Below, piece by piece: positions 25,567 to 33,899 of a stretch of 64,000 bases of DNA. The notes below the pieces were generated by a model. It was not told the DNA's origin. It searched no databases and worked only from the letters and a program-made list of their open reading frames with translations. Each line of letters starts with the position of its first letter. Positions within the stretch are counted from its first letter, which is position 1. A program made the position numbers and the translations under genes. This DNA is from an archaeon (GTDB lineage Archaea > Thermoproteota > Nitrososphaeria > Nitrososphaerales > UBA183): positions 1 through 64,000 of the forward strand of contig JAKAPI010000001.1 of NCBI GenBank assembly GCA_021807225.1. Direction: 5' to 3'.

Positions 25567-26967
25567 ATGTACGACTTCGAGACGCTGCTCGGAGATCTGC
25601 TTCAGCAGAAGCCCGGACTGACCAGAGAAGACATTCTGCGGCGGGTCGAAGAGAAGAAGAAGACCGTGGGCGCCGGCTACCTGACAGATCAGGGGGCCCT
25701 CTTCCTCGTAGCCGGAGAGGCGGGAGTCTCTCTTCGCAAAGACAACGCGTCGTCAGACATGACGATCAAGGACCTCTATATCGGAGCGAATGACGTCACT
25801 GTCGCCGCCAGGGTCCTGGCCGTCTACCCTGAGTCGACATACAACAAGAAGGACGGGGGGACAGGAAGATACCGTAGGCTTGTGCTTTTCGATGGCAGAA
25901 GTTCGGTCCGGCTCACGGTGTGGGAAGAGGGGCTGGAGCAGGTGGCGAAACTCAACCTCGCCGTCGACACCCCGGTGAGGGTCGCGGACGCCTATGTGAA
26001 GCAGGGGCTCGATGGCAAAGCGAACCTCAACCTCGGCAAGAGGGGAAAGATAGAGATCCTCACTGATGAGAAGACGATCGCCAAGTTCCCTTCGATGTCA
26101 ACTTTGACGCAAAGGCTGCCGAGCCTGACGAAGGAAGAGCAGTTCGTGGCGCTCGAAGGGGTCGTGAGCTCGGAGCCGAGATATAGTGAGTTTGTCAGGA
26201 GCGATGGTTCGGAGGGGTCTCTTTTTCAGTTCGGAGTGGGCCGCGACGGTGGGAAGGAGACGAGGGTAGTCATTTGGAGCCCGACGGCGCGGCCTGAGCT
26301 CAGGCGCGGACAGAAGGTGCGCGTAACCAACGTCAGGGCGAGGCGTTCCAACACAGGCGACTACGAGCTTCACGGTGATGCGGGCAGCACAGTGACTGTG
26401 GCGGGACCCGCTGGGAAGACTGAGCTTAGGGTGGCGGCCACGAGCTCAAGCCAGGACTTCAAACTGCTCCTCGGCGTGGGGAAGGATAAGCGGGTGAGGT
26501 TCGTCGAAGTTGGCAGGGGAGTGAAGGAGCCGTCCCAGGGAGAGTTAGTGTCGGTAGCACCTGACGACTCGACCGAGGGGAGGCTGTACTGCAGAACTCC
26601 GGGCTCGATTAAGGTGATGGACGACGACGCGTTCCCCGGAATCGAAGAGCTGGCGACCAAGCTCAGAGATGCGAAGGAAGAGGACGCACAGATTATGGTC
26701 GAAGTGATAGCTCTGTCCCATGGTACGGTGGACGACGTCCATTTGCGGGACGGCGCGGTCGTGAAGAAAGGGGAACTGGTGATTGGAGACGACTCGGGCG
26801 ATCTTAAGCTCGTGGCGTGGAGAGAGCTATCCACCAAAGTCTCTGGTATTCAGCCGGGCCAGAGGCTGAGGCTCGTCGGGGTCGCATCGAAGGCGACCAA
26901 GATGGGTGGCTGGAACCTGCAGCTCTCGAACTTGAGTGTCTTGGAGAGATTAGGGGGAAGAACGTAG
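25567..26967 (+). CDS. replication protein A-type single-stranded DNA-binding protein
   Basis: A 466-residue protein with three or more OB folds. OB1 includes DLYIGANDVTVAARVLAVYP and ends with VRVADAYVKQGLDGKANLNLG; OB2 begins QFVALEGVVSSEPRYSE; OB3 begins EDAQIMVEVIALSHGTVDDV and contains LVAWRELSTKVSGIQPGQRL. The N-terminal 60 residues are helical. The zinc finger of euryarchaeal RPA41 is absent. It protects single-stranded DNA during replication and repair. It starts 2 bp after the aminotransferase stop, so they are co-transcribed. Confidence 0.88.
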   Translation: MYDFETLLGDLLQQKPGLTREDILRRVEEKKKTVGAGYLTDQGALFLVAGEAGVSLRKDNASSDMTIKDLYIGANDVTVAARVLAVYPESTYNKKDGGTGRYRRLVLFDGRSSVRLTVWEEGLEQVAKLNLAVDTPVRVADAYVKQGLDGKANLNLGKRGKIEILTDEKTIAKFPSMSTLTQRLPSLTKEEQFVALEGVVSSEPRYSEFVRSDGSEGSLFQFGVGRDGGKETRVVIWSPTARPELRRGQKVRVTNVRARRSNTGDYELHGDAGSTVTVAGPAGKTELRVAATSSSQDFKLLLGVGKDKRVRFVEVGRGVKEPSQGELVSVAPDDSTEGRLYCRTPGSIKVMDDDAFPGIEELATKLRDAKEEDAQIMVEVIALSHGTVDDVHLRDGAVVKKGELVIGDDSGDLKLVAWRELSTKVSGIQPGQRLRLVGVASKATKMGGWNLQLSNLSVLERLGGRT

Positions 26968-26968
26968 G

Positions 26969-27976
26969 CTATCGGGCGCCTGGTTTCCGCGCCCTCCATG
27001 CGGCCGCTGATACTTCAGCGATGATTCTCTCTCCTTTGGCTTCGTATCCCCCTGGCGAGCTTGTGGGGATGTCGTTCACCAGGACGGCGAGCACGTAAGA
27101 TGCCTGTCCGTCCATGACAATCCCGGCGTCGTTCACAGTCCCCTTCATGGTCCCGGTCTTGTGAGCCAGTACCTGTTTCTTCGGGATGCCCTTTCTGATT
27201 CTGCTCCGACCGGTCTCACACGCCGCCATGATGTCCATCACTTCGTCGGTGAACCTGCCCAGAGCGCGCTCCTGGTGTATTTTAGTGAAGGTTTCGACCA
27301 AGTCTCGTGGCGAGGTGAAGTCCCCGTTCTCCTCCCCTTTTGTGGTGAGCGGCCTCCCATGCTCGTCGTCGATCGCGTTCAGGAGCTCGAGTTCTTTTGC
27401 CGTGTGGACGCCTGAAAGCCTGTGGATGTTTTCCCTGATCTGGGATGTGTAAAGCCGGTTGTCGTTCCCCTTCGAAGAGAGTCCCAAAAGCTCCGCGATA
27501 TGCGCCGCCTCCTTCCGAGTGTAGGAACCAGCCAGGAGGTCTTTGCAGCTCGAGCCCACCTGTGTGTTCTTCAGGCCGAGCCAGGATATAGTGTCAGCCA
27601 CGCTAGCACGTCCAAGGTGGTCAAAGAGCACGTCGGCGGCAGTGTTGTCGCTGATTATCATCATCAGCCTGGCGTAGTCGCGCAGTCGCAGGCCGGCGCC
27701 CGCACCAACGTATTGGAGGACCCCCGAGCCAACCGACCTGTCAGTGTCCTTCAGGGCGAGCCTAGAGTCGGGGTTTAATCTCCCTTCGAGGAAGCGGCGG
27801 TACAGGTCTATGAGGACGAACACCTTGAAGACACTTGCGGTGGAAAACCTCCTGTCGGGGTTCACGAATGCCGTCTCTCCAGTGGCGAACGACTTGTACC
27901 CGACCCCTACGGACACTTTCTGCTTCTTACAGTAACGAAGAAACGTGAGCTGCAGGCTCTGTACTCTTGTGTTCAT
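26969..27976 (-). CDS. class A beta-lactamase-fold serine hydrolase
   Basis: A 335-residue protein with the class A penicillin-recognising motifs: SVFK (Ser48-Lys51), the SDN triad in MIISDNTAADV (109-111) and HKTGTMKG near residue 295. No signal peptide is evident; the N-terminus MNTRVQSLQLTFLRYCKKQ is basic. Class A enzymes open beta-lactam or related amide bonds; without a murein wall the archaeal substrate is unknown. It follows a small membrane-protein gene by 15 bp. It converges with RPA. Confidence 0.85.
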   Translation of the reverse strand: MNTRVQSLQLTFLRYCKKQKVSVGVGYKSFATGETAFVNPDRRFSTASVFKVFVLIDLYRRFLEGRLNPDSRLALKDTDRSVGSGVLQYVGAGAGLRLRDYARLMMIISDNTAADVLFDHLGRASVADTISWLGLKNTQVGSSCKDLLAGSYTRKEAAHIAELLGLSSKGNDNRLYTSQIRENIHRLSGVHTAKELELLNAIDDEHGRPLTTKGEENGDFTSPRDLVETFTKIHQERALGRFTDEVMDIMAACETGRSRIRKGIPKKQVLAHKTGTMKGTVNDAGIVMDGQASYVLAVLVNDIPTSSPGGYEAKGERIIAEVSAAAWRARKPGAR

Positions 27977-27991
27977 CGCGTCGTTACGTTC

Positions 27992-28156
27992 TCAGGCCTT
28001 CGTGCGCCGCAGGGCCTCGTATTCGTAAACGAACACTATCACAAGCCCCACTACGAACAGGATTATCATCGTGGTGCTGATGAAGTTGTAGTAACTGTTC
28101 AGGTCGAGGAACGGAAACAACTTGGATGTCGCGAGCCCGCGTCCGATATTAAGCAT
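27992..28156 (-). CDS. small single-pass membrane protein
   Basis: A 54-residue protein with one hydrophobic helix, TTMIILFVVGLVIVFVYEYEA, near the C-terminus. The longer frame to 28246 runs into a tRNA-type gene; ATG 28156, about 37 bp after a TATA-like ggataaaa (minus strand), is preferred. It precedes the serine hydrolase gene by 15 bp and may anchor or partner it. No family recognised. Confidence 0.55.
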   Translation of the reverse strand: MLNIGRGLATSKLFPFLDLNSYYNFISTTMIILFVVGLVIVFVYEYEALRRTKA

Positions 28157-28222
28157 TGCTGGGCTGGATGGTCCCTCGGTTCGCCAATGATTTTTATCCC
28201 CAAGGCGCGACGGCGTGGCAGT

Positions 28223-28371
28223 GCCGAGGTGGCCTAGCCTAGTCATGGCACCAGGCTACACCCATGAGGGTGAAACTCATAATCCTGGGCTAGGAGAAGA
28301 GATCTGGGGAGCCCGAAGCGGGCAGGTCCCGCCGGGCCCAGAGGTCGGGGGCGCGAATCCCCCCCTCGGCA
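28223..28371 (+). tRNA. intron-rich tRNA or tRNA-like gene, identity unresolved
   Basis: The acceptor stem GCCGAGG/CCTCGGC pairs perfectly, with discriminator A at 28371. The T stem GGGGG/CCCCC is perfect and a D arm begins TGGCCTAGCC. A TATA-like tttttatc near 28191 precedes it by about 30 bp. The body is 149 nt, so introns must be removed. The best anticodon loop is CTCATAA (28275-ish, Met CAT), but the D arm resembles tRNA-Ser. Several invariant bases are unusual: the D loop has AG instead of GG, and the T loop reads CGCGAAT instead of TTCGAAT. It may be a degenerate or pseudo-tRNA. Confidence 0.55.
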
Positions 28372-28402
28372 CCAGGACTTTGGTTTCTGTGTTGTTGAAG
28401 AG

Positions 28403-28489
28403 AGCCACGGGTGGGATTCGGACCCACGACATCCACCTGTTTGGGCGGCGCTTACCAAGGTGGCGCTCTAGCCACTGAGCCACCGTGGC
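28403..28489 (-). tRNA. tRNA-Thr(GGT) with a 14-nt intron
   Basis: Acceptor GCCACGG/CCGTGGC, D arm GCTC-AGTGGCTA-GAGC, anticodon stem CCACC/GGTGG and loop TTGGTAA, anticodon GGT. A 14-nt insert (28439-28452) lies at canonical position 37/38. T arm GTGGG-TCCGAAT-CCCAC, discriminator T. Removing the intron gives a regular 73-nt tRNA. A TATA-like gttaagaa near 28518 (minus strand) is upstream. Confidence 0.92.
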
Positions 28490-28535
28490 ACTCGGCACGG
28501 CACCGACCGAACTCGATTCTTAACTGTTCGGGGAG

Positions 28536-29171
28536 CTAACGGGCCAGGAAACCTGCCAGTTCGTCCAGATCGCCGAAGATGTGGTCGGGCTTTTCCGCGG
28601 CCAGTCTGATCGCTTGTATCTGTCCCCTCGCAAGTGCGACTGATATGACGTTGGCGCTCTTCGCTGCCTGTATGTCGGCCGGGGAGTCGCCGACGTAAAC
28701 CGCTTCTCCGGGTTTGATTTTGAGCGCCGCGAGAGTCTTCTCCAGCATGTATGGAGAGGGCTTCAGGTGTTCCTTCTTCACTCCGAACTCCAGGGAGTCG
28801 AAGATGCGTCGCATCCTGAACCTCTTGAGCTCTTCCTCTATGCGGTCTTTGGAACCGTTGGATACGAGCGCGAGCATATACCTGTCGTCCTTGAGCGCCG
28901 TGAGGCACTTCAGGGCGTCGTGATGGAGGGCGGGTTTCTCTTCCGCGTAAAGCCGCACCCAGTCTTCGTCAGCCCGCTTCCAGAACTTCTGGGGGAGCCC
29001 TATCCGCTGGTAGAAGTCGTACCAGTTTGGGCTCTGGTACTCCAAGAACTCGTCTTTGGTGAGCAGTCTTGTCCCGAACGCGGCAAAGATCTTGTTGTAG
29101 ACGTTGAAGCTCGCGCCCATCGAGTCAATCAGGACCCCATCCCAGTCGAACACGACCGCGGTCGTCTTCAT
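28536..29171 (-). CDS. HAD-superfamily hydrolase (phosphoglycolate phosphatase-like)
   Basis: A 211-residue HAD subfamily IA phosphatase. Motif I is VVFDWDGVLIDSMG with the nucleophile Asp, motif II is LALVSNGSKD, motif III uses the Lys in KPSPYMLEKTL, and motif IV is VYVGDSPADIQAAK. The helical cap lies between motifs I and II. The substrate is a small phosphate ester such as phosphoglycolate or a sugar phosphate. ATG 29171, about 30 bp after a TATA-like caaatact, is taken as start. Confidence 0.9.
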   Translation of the reverse strand: MKTTAVVFDWDGVLIDSMGASFNVYNKIFAAFGTRLLTKDEFLEYQSPNWYDFYQRIGLPQKFWKRADEDWVRLYAEEKPALHHDALKCLTALKDDRYMLALVSNGSKDRIEEELKRFRMRRIFDSLEFGVKKEHLKPSPYMLEKTLAALKIKPGEAVYVGDSPADIQAAKSANVISVALARGQIQAIRLAAEKPDHIFGDLDELAGFLAR

Positions 29172-29274
29172 GCCTTGCCTGAGGGCTGCTGGGCCGCGAG
29201 TATTTGACTGCGGACATGGCCGGCAGGGTTGCTGTGGCCAAGGTTGATAGAACCCCGGGACGCTCGTCTGCCCG

Positions 29275-30021
29275 TTGGGACGGCGCACTGACACAGATGC
29301 GTATGGACATGAGGTGTGGGATTACTACACTGGGCGCCGGGGCCGGGAGACCATCGAAAGGGAGGACGGCCTCATAGACCCGTCAGAGGGCCTCCCGGCA
29401 GGGTACTTCGGCTCGCTGAAAGACTGGGACCCTGTGGAGAGGAAAGGGATTGCTTTCGTGAAGGGGAGGGTCCTCGATGTTGGGTGCGGGCCCGGCAGGG
29501 TCGCCCTCTATCTTCAGAGGCACAAGAAGCTCAGGGTCCTCGGCATAGACAGCTCTCCTCTCGCCCTGAAGGTCGCAAGGGCTCGGGGCGTCAAGAGGAC
29601 GCGGCTGTTGGCCTTCGAAGACATCGACTTTGCTCCAGGGTCGTTCGATACTGTGGTCATGTATGGGAACAACTTCGGGCTCTTCGGCAACAGGAGTAAA
29701 GCCAAACGGCTGTTGAAGAAACTACATGTTATGACGTCGGCCGACGCGGTCTTGGCTTGTTCGAGCGTCGACCCATACAAAACCGACAATCCAGATCACC
29801 TTCGCTACCAGCGATGGAACCGGGCCAGGGGGAGGATGGCGGGGCAGGCTAGGATAAGGGCGAGATATCGGGTTTGGGTTGGCCCGTGGTTCGATTATCT
29901 GCTGGTGTCGCCGCAAGAGATGAAGGCGCTTGTATCGGGGACTGGGTGGAAGGTCGAATGGGTTGTTGTGTCCGAGGAAGGGCCGCTGTATGTCGGAGTT
30001 CTGCGGAAGGAAGCGTGGTGA
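29275..30021 (+). CDS. class I SAM-dependent methyltransferase
   Basis: A 248-residue methyltransferase with motif I RVLDVGCGPGRVALYL, acidic motif II VLGIDSSPLAL and motif III FAPGSFDTVVMYGNNFGL. The N-terminus carries GHEVWDYYTGRRGRETIERED, a pattern seen in small-molecule methyltransferases. TTG start about 30 bp after a TATA-like gttgatag. The target is unknown. It stands alone, divergent from the HAD gene. Confidence 0.87.
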   Translation: MGRRTDTDAYGHEVWDYYTGRRGRETIEREDGLIDPSEGLPAGYFGSLKDWDPVERKGIAFVKGRVLDVGCGPGRVALYLQRHKKLRVLGIDSSPLALKVARARGVKRTRLLAFEDIDFAPGSFDTVVMYGNNFGLFGNRSKAKRLLKKLHVMTSADAVLACSSVDPYKTDNPDHLRYQRWNRARGRMAGQARIRARYRVWVGPWFDYLLVSPQEMKALVSGTGWKVEWVVVSEEGPLYVGVLRKEAW

Positions 30022-30125
30022 CCTATTGTATATGTCGCGAAGCGGGCCTCCACGTTAGTTGAGAGCGGTAGGGCGAGCCCGGTCCCGAATGCGAACACAT
30101 AGAAAAGATAACTAATCGCCGCGCC

Positions 30126-30887
30126 TTGGAGCGGCCGTTGCTGCGGAGGGTCATCGTCGCCGTGCTGATCCTATTCGTAACGAGCTTTGCGTTCTCTGTC
30201 TCGTATTGCCCCGGGAGCCCTCAGGCTCCTGCTTGTGTCGCCTCGGTCCCCTACGAAGTGAACGCCTTCTTCTTCGTCGGTTCCCTCACAGCCCTGCCGG
30301 TCCTTATAGTGTTCGCCTGGGTCCAGAACAGACGGAGACGACTTAATCCATCTCTCGCTGGGTACGAGCCGTCAGTTACGGTTCCTGACTGGGGACCCAT
30401 GTACGTGTACTGGCTCGCCGATAAGCTGGAGCGCATAGGCTACTTGGTGCAACGGAACGCCGAAATCCCGGGGCTTCCCTACAAACTCGCGTTCTTCGCG
30501 TCCAGGTCACGCAAGGGCCTCTTCAGCAGGTCACTACAGTACATCGGTGCGGTCTATCTGCCGAACACGGTCCGGAGAGAGGCCGAAGAACTCTCCGTCC
30601 GTCTAGCCGACTTCTGTCTCGCTTCTTCGAGGAAGGGCAAATCAGTCGTATTCGCACCGGGCTCTCTGATTGTCACGTTGCTCGTGGCTGACGGTGTCGA
30701 TGTCGGGGTCAAAGAATGGATTAGAGAGACGAAGCCCAGGCGTCACTGGGGAGCACTCGAATCATTGATCTTGATTCCCACGGATGACAGGAAGATCTAC
30801 TATTGTAGGAAGACCCCGGTCTGGGGAGGCGCCCTCTACTCCAGTTTTGTGAGCAGCGTCGAGAAGGTACTGCAGATGAAAGGCTAA
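30126..30887 (+). CDS. membrane-anchored protein of unknown function
   Basis: A 253-residue protein with two N-terminal hydrophobic helices (VIVAVLILFVTSFAF and VGSLTALPVLIVFAWV) separated by a short extracytoplasmic loop with two cysteines (SYCPGSPQAPACV). About 180 soluble residues follow after a basic QNRRRR stop-transfer. No catalytic motif is recognised. TTG start about 25 bp after a TATA-like aaagataac. It converges with another unknown gene, 10 bp away. Confidence 0.7.
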   Translation: MERPLLRRVIVAVLILFVTSFAFSVSYCPGSPQAPACVASVPYEVNAFFFVGSLTALPVLIVFAWVQNRRRRLNPSLAGYEPSVTVPDWGPMYVYWLADKLERIGYLVQRNAEIPGLPYKLAFFASRSRKGLFSRSLQYIGAVYLPNTVRREAEELSVRLADFCLASSRKGKSVVFAPGSLIVTLLVADGVDVGVKEWIRETKPRRHWGALESLILIPTDDRKIYYCRKTPVWGGALYSSFVSSVEKVLQMKG

Positions 30888-30897
30888 CTGGTTACAC

Positions 30898-31968
30898 TTA
30901 GGCGTAGGCTCCACCAGCGTTCGTATCACTTGGAACTCTTGACGCTTCCAACTCCCAGATAAGTGGCATCCTTGACCTGCCACCGCGTCCTTCAAGCACC
31001 AGCAACTTGTCCGTCCTGTCAATCTTGAACTGGCGGGTCAGGAAGGGCCCAAAGTTCTCTGCGCACACCTGGTGGAACCCTTCGGTCTTTCCTTCGAGCT
31101 TCGCTATGTCTCCCCATTTCTCGTATCTGAACTGTCCTCCCATCGGCGAGCGCCACGTCTCAGCTGCAAAGGAATAGCCTTCCGGCCTGGCCTGGTTGAT
31201 TATAGCTATCGCCTGCGTCATCGGGTCCGGGCCCTGTATGAGGTTCACAGCCAATTCCCTGCCCTTCCACATGAGCAATTCGGGCTGGAAGTTGGCTCCT
31301 TCGCCGATGACCTTGCGGGCGTTGTCTAGCTGCATGTCATAGATGAGGGTCAGCATGTCGCGCGTCTTGGCGTCTTTTAATCCACTCACCCACTTGCTTT
31401 TGGCCTCCTCTACTTTCTTCTCGATTTCGACCTGTGGCGCCTTCGGCTCGCCCGAGGGCGTGTTCTTCCACTTCTCCAGGGCAGTCAAGGCGTACCGCCA
31501 CACGACCCGCCTCATGGCAAGGAACTCGGGTTCGGGGAGACCGGGCGAGAACTCGTGTATGGAAGTCATGATGCCGTAAATCAGCTCTTCGTCCTGCATG
31601 TTGCGGTGAACCTTGCAACGAGTGTCGAGTATTTTGGTGAATCCGAAGGCCAGCCTCAACTTTCCTGCCTCCTGGACGAAGAAACCGTGTCGCAGCGCAG
31701 GTCTGAAGTCAAGCCTTTCGCGCTTCGCCTTCTCCTTCTCCCACTTCCACTGTTCCTGGGTCATACTTGCAATCGGGGGGATGTCTGTTTGGTACTTTGT
31801 GGGCTGGGTCGAGAACTTCGACTGATCATAGGGCCTATCCTGTGCTTTCCGGTCGGACATCCATCCTTGGATTACCTTGTCGACCTCTCCTCTAAGGACG
31901 CGTCTGAAGACCATGGTGCCATCATAGTAGATGTCGACGTACTCATCGGGAGGGGAGCTCAACTCCAT
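30898..31968 (-). CDS. conserved-looking soluble protein of unknown function
   Basis: A 356-residue hydrophilic protein without signal or membrane segments. It begins MELSSPPDEYVDIYYDGTM. A long helical central part includes PQVEIEKKVEEAKSKWVSGL. It contains isolated blocks such as LRHGFFVQEAGKLRLAFGFT that look folded. No family can be assigned. A TATA-like cttttaat near 31995 (minus strand) lies about 27 bp before the ATG. The next minus-strand gene (GGGP synthase) begins upstream with its own spacing. Confidence 0.7.
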   Translation of the reverse strand: MELSSPPDEYVDIYYDGTMVFRRVLRGEVDKVIQGWMSDRKAQDRPYDQSKFSTQPTKYQTDIPPIASMTQEQWKWEKEKAKRERLDFRPALRHGFFVQEAGKLRLAFGFTKILDTRCKVHRNMQDEELIYGIMTSIHEFSPGLPEPEFLAMRRVVWRYALTALEKWKNTPSGEPKAPQVEIEKKVEEAKSKWVSGLKDAKTRDMLTLIYDMQLDNARKVIGEGANFQPELLMWKGRELAVNLIQGPDPMTQAIAIINQARPEGYSFAAETWRSPMGGQFRYEKWGDIAKLEGKTEGFHQVCAENFGPFLTRQFKIDRTDKLLVLEGRGGRSRMPLIWELEASRVPSDTNAGGAYA

Positions 31969-32049
31969 GACCTTGACATAATCCTGGGATTAAAAGCACC
32001 CCAGAGGTCCAGGATGCTTGGTGTCGTCTGCTCGAGTGTCTGGGTCGAA

Positions 32050-32826
32050 CTAACGCCTTGGGCTCTTCGCGATTTGCTCAAGTGTCGTCTCGAAGCCTGA
32101 CGACTGAAGTAAATTCCCGATAACCAGTATGTCTGCGCCCGCTTTCGCGGCGGTCGTTGCCGCCTCGGGTGTAGTTATGCCACCGCCTACGATTAGAATC
32201 CCATCGTAGACTTTCCTGACGGCCCTTATCGTCTCTTGGGGTATCGGCTCGCCCGACCCGCTTCCCGCCTCGAGGTATAGCGTCCTCATTCCAAGGTACT
32301 TCGCCGCAAGGGCGTAGATCACCGCCAAGCTCGGTTTGGATGCGGGCAGGCCATTGACCTGGCCGATGAAGCTGGCCGCGCTGTGGTTGCCGAAGACCAA
32401 GTAACCCATTGGGATGGCCTCGATTTTGCTCTTGTAGACCTCTATCGCCCCCAGCGCCTGGGCCCCGACGATGAAGTATGGATTGGTCGAGTTGAGCAGG
32501 GAACTGAAGAGGATAGCGTCAGCATATCGTGATACACCGGTAATGTTTCCGGGGAAAAGAACCACGGGAATCCGGCGTGATTCGTTGTGACCTTGGCGTG
32601 ACTCCATGTGACTCTTCACCGACCTCACAATCGCGTCGAGTCTTCCTTGATTGGCAAGGGTCGAGCCGCCGACAAGAACCAGAGACGCCCCGACGCCGAC
32701 TGCCTTGGCTGCCGTGGCTGCGGCTTGCTTCGGAGAGAAGTCCTCGGGATCTATTAAGGCGGCGACTATCGCCCCTTTCTTCGTTTCGTGTAGGAGTTCT
32801 TTCTCTACTGGGCCGAGCTCTAGCAA
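32050..32826 (-). CDS. geranylgeranylglyceryl phosphate synthase
   Basis: A 258-residue TIM barrel that joins geranylgeranyl diphosphate to sn-glycerol-1-phosphate, the first committed step of archaeal ether-lipid synthesis. Visible landmarks are AALIDPEDF (Mg and phosphate site), LVLVGGSTLANQGR, PVVLFPGNITGVSRYADA, SLLNSTNPYFIVGAQ, TLYLEAGSGSGEPIP and ILIVGGGITTPE, which binds the phosphate. Length and motifs fit the group II enzyme. TTG start, one base beyond the Elf1 stop. Confidence 0.95.
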   Translation of the reverse strand: MLELGPVEKELLHETKKGAIVAALIDPEDFSPKQAAATAAKAVGVGASLVLVGGSTLANQGRLDAIVRSVKSHMESRQGHNESRRIPVVLFPGNITGVSRYADAILFSSLLNSTNPYFIVGAQALGAIEVYKSKIEAIPMGYLVFGNHSAASFIGQVNGLPASKPSLAVIYALAAKYLGMRTLYLEAGSGSGEPIPQETIRAVRKVYDGILIVGGGITTPEAATTAAKAGADILVIGNLLQSSGFETTLEQIAKSPRR

Positions 32827-32827
32827 A

Positions 32828-33088
32828 TCAGACCCCGGCCTTGGCGTAGTCGTCTACGAAGGTGTTGTAGACGTCTATGTTGGCCCTCTTGGTCGAGTAT
32901 CGCATTTCCCTGCCGGCATGTAGCGGGCAGTTGGGGTTGCCGCATGTGACGCGAAACACAAAATCCTGTGATGCAGGATCCTGTTCTGATGTGATACGAA
33001 TCGCTATCAGACCGCAACGAGGGCATGCGAAGACAGAAGGCAGCGTCCTGTGGACCACTCGAAGGGTTTTCTTGCGTCTCCTACCCAA
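32828..33088 (-). CDS. transcription elongation factor Elf1-like zinc ribbon
   Basis: An 86-residue protein with the basic start MGRRRKKTLRVVHR, the first zinc pair FACPRCGLIAIR and the second TCGNPNCPLHAG. This is the pattern of Elf1/Elof1, a basal elongation factor bound to RNA polymerase in archaea and eukaryotes. It starts at TTG and ends at a TGA one base before the GGGP synthase TTG, so they are translated from one mRNA. The 190-bp AT-rich gap upstream is divergent. Confidence 0.82.
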   Translation of the reverse strand: MGRRRKKTLRVVHRTLPSVFACPRCGLIAIRITSEQDPASQDFVFRVTCGNPNCPLHAGREMRYSTKRANIDVYNTFVDDYAKAGV

Positions 33089-33278
33089 TCTCTCTCGCCC
33101 GCTCGTCTGTTATCTGAAGTAGATAAGGTAGCATCTCCTGCGCTCAGGTAGCGATTCGTATTATTTCGCGTTTTATTCTGCGCTTATTACGTTTCTATGA
33201 ACTTTTGATTGATAGACGTTGATTTGTTGTAAACACCGGGTTGGGAATCCTTAATACAAAAGAAGCAACAGAGTTGGC

Positions 33279-33635
33279 GTGGACCTACCAGATACGCTTG
33301 TAGAAAGATCGTCGCTGACCAAGCGGCAGTTGGAGGCGTTGGAAAGCTACCTTCGGGTCGCGCTTGGTGAGATCAGGTATCGAGAGGCCGCCGCCAGCGG
33401 AACTTCGAAGCCAGTAACTGTTGGGTCGTACTTTCGGAGCGTACAGCAGGCAAGAGAGAACGTCAGGAAGTCCATTGTCACGCTCTTGATTGGGATTTGG
33501 TTGGGTGTCGTAAAAGTGGAGGACGTCAGAAGGCTGCTAGATGTCGCTGGTGGGGGAGTTAGAGACCTCTCGGCGGAAGAAAACGCTCGGCTTGTGGGGT
33601 TGCTGCGAGCGTTGGTCGACCGGATAGTCGCATGA
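33279..33635 (+). CDS. conserved small helical protein of unknown function
   Basis: A 118-residue protein with helix-rich sequence: LTKRQLEALESYLRVALGEI, VGSYFRSVQQARENVRKSIV and VKVEDVRRLLDVAGGGVRDL. The first block looks like an HTH-type start. A TATA-like cttaatac near 33252 precedes the GTG start by about 27 bp. The 190 bp upstream are clearly AT-rich and may hold regulatory sites. No family recognised. Confidence 0.6.
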   Translation: MDLPDTLVERSSLTKRQLEALESYLRVALGEIRYREAAASGTSKPVTVGSYFRSVQQARENVRKSIVTLLIGIWLGVVKVEDVRRLLDVAGGGVRDLSAEENARLVGLLRALVDRIVA

Positions 33636-33899
33636 TTGGCTTTTCACATCGCGTGGGGCGTCCGGCCGCTTGATGTGATGTCCAGAGTAAGTAGACGTCG
33701 AACACAAAATTAACGCGTCCGATTCCTGGGTGGCCTGTGGTTTTCCTCCTGGTGGCCTGATATCTGAGTTCGTTTCATGGTGTGCAGGAGCAATCAAGGT
33801 GGGTTTCGTAGTCTGTCCAAGACATGAGCGTGTGGCTTCGGAAGAGGGTTCTTCGGGTCACAGTTTATATCACAACAAAAATCACGCGGGAGTCACGCG

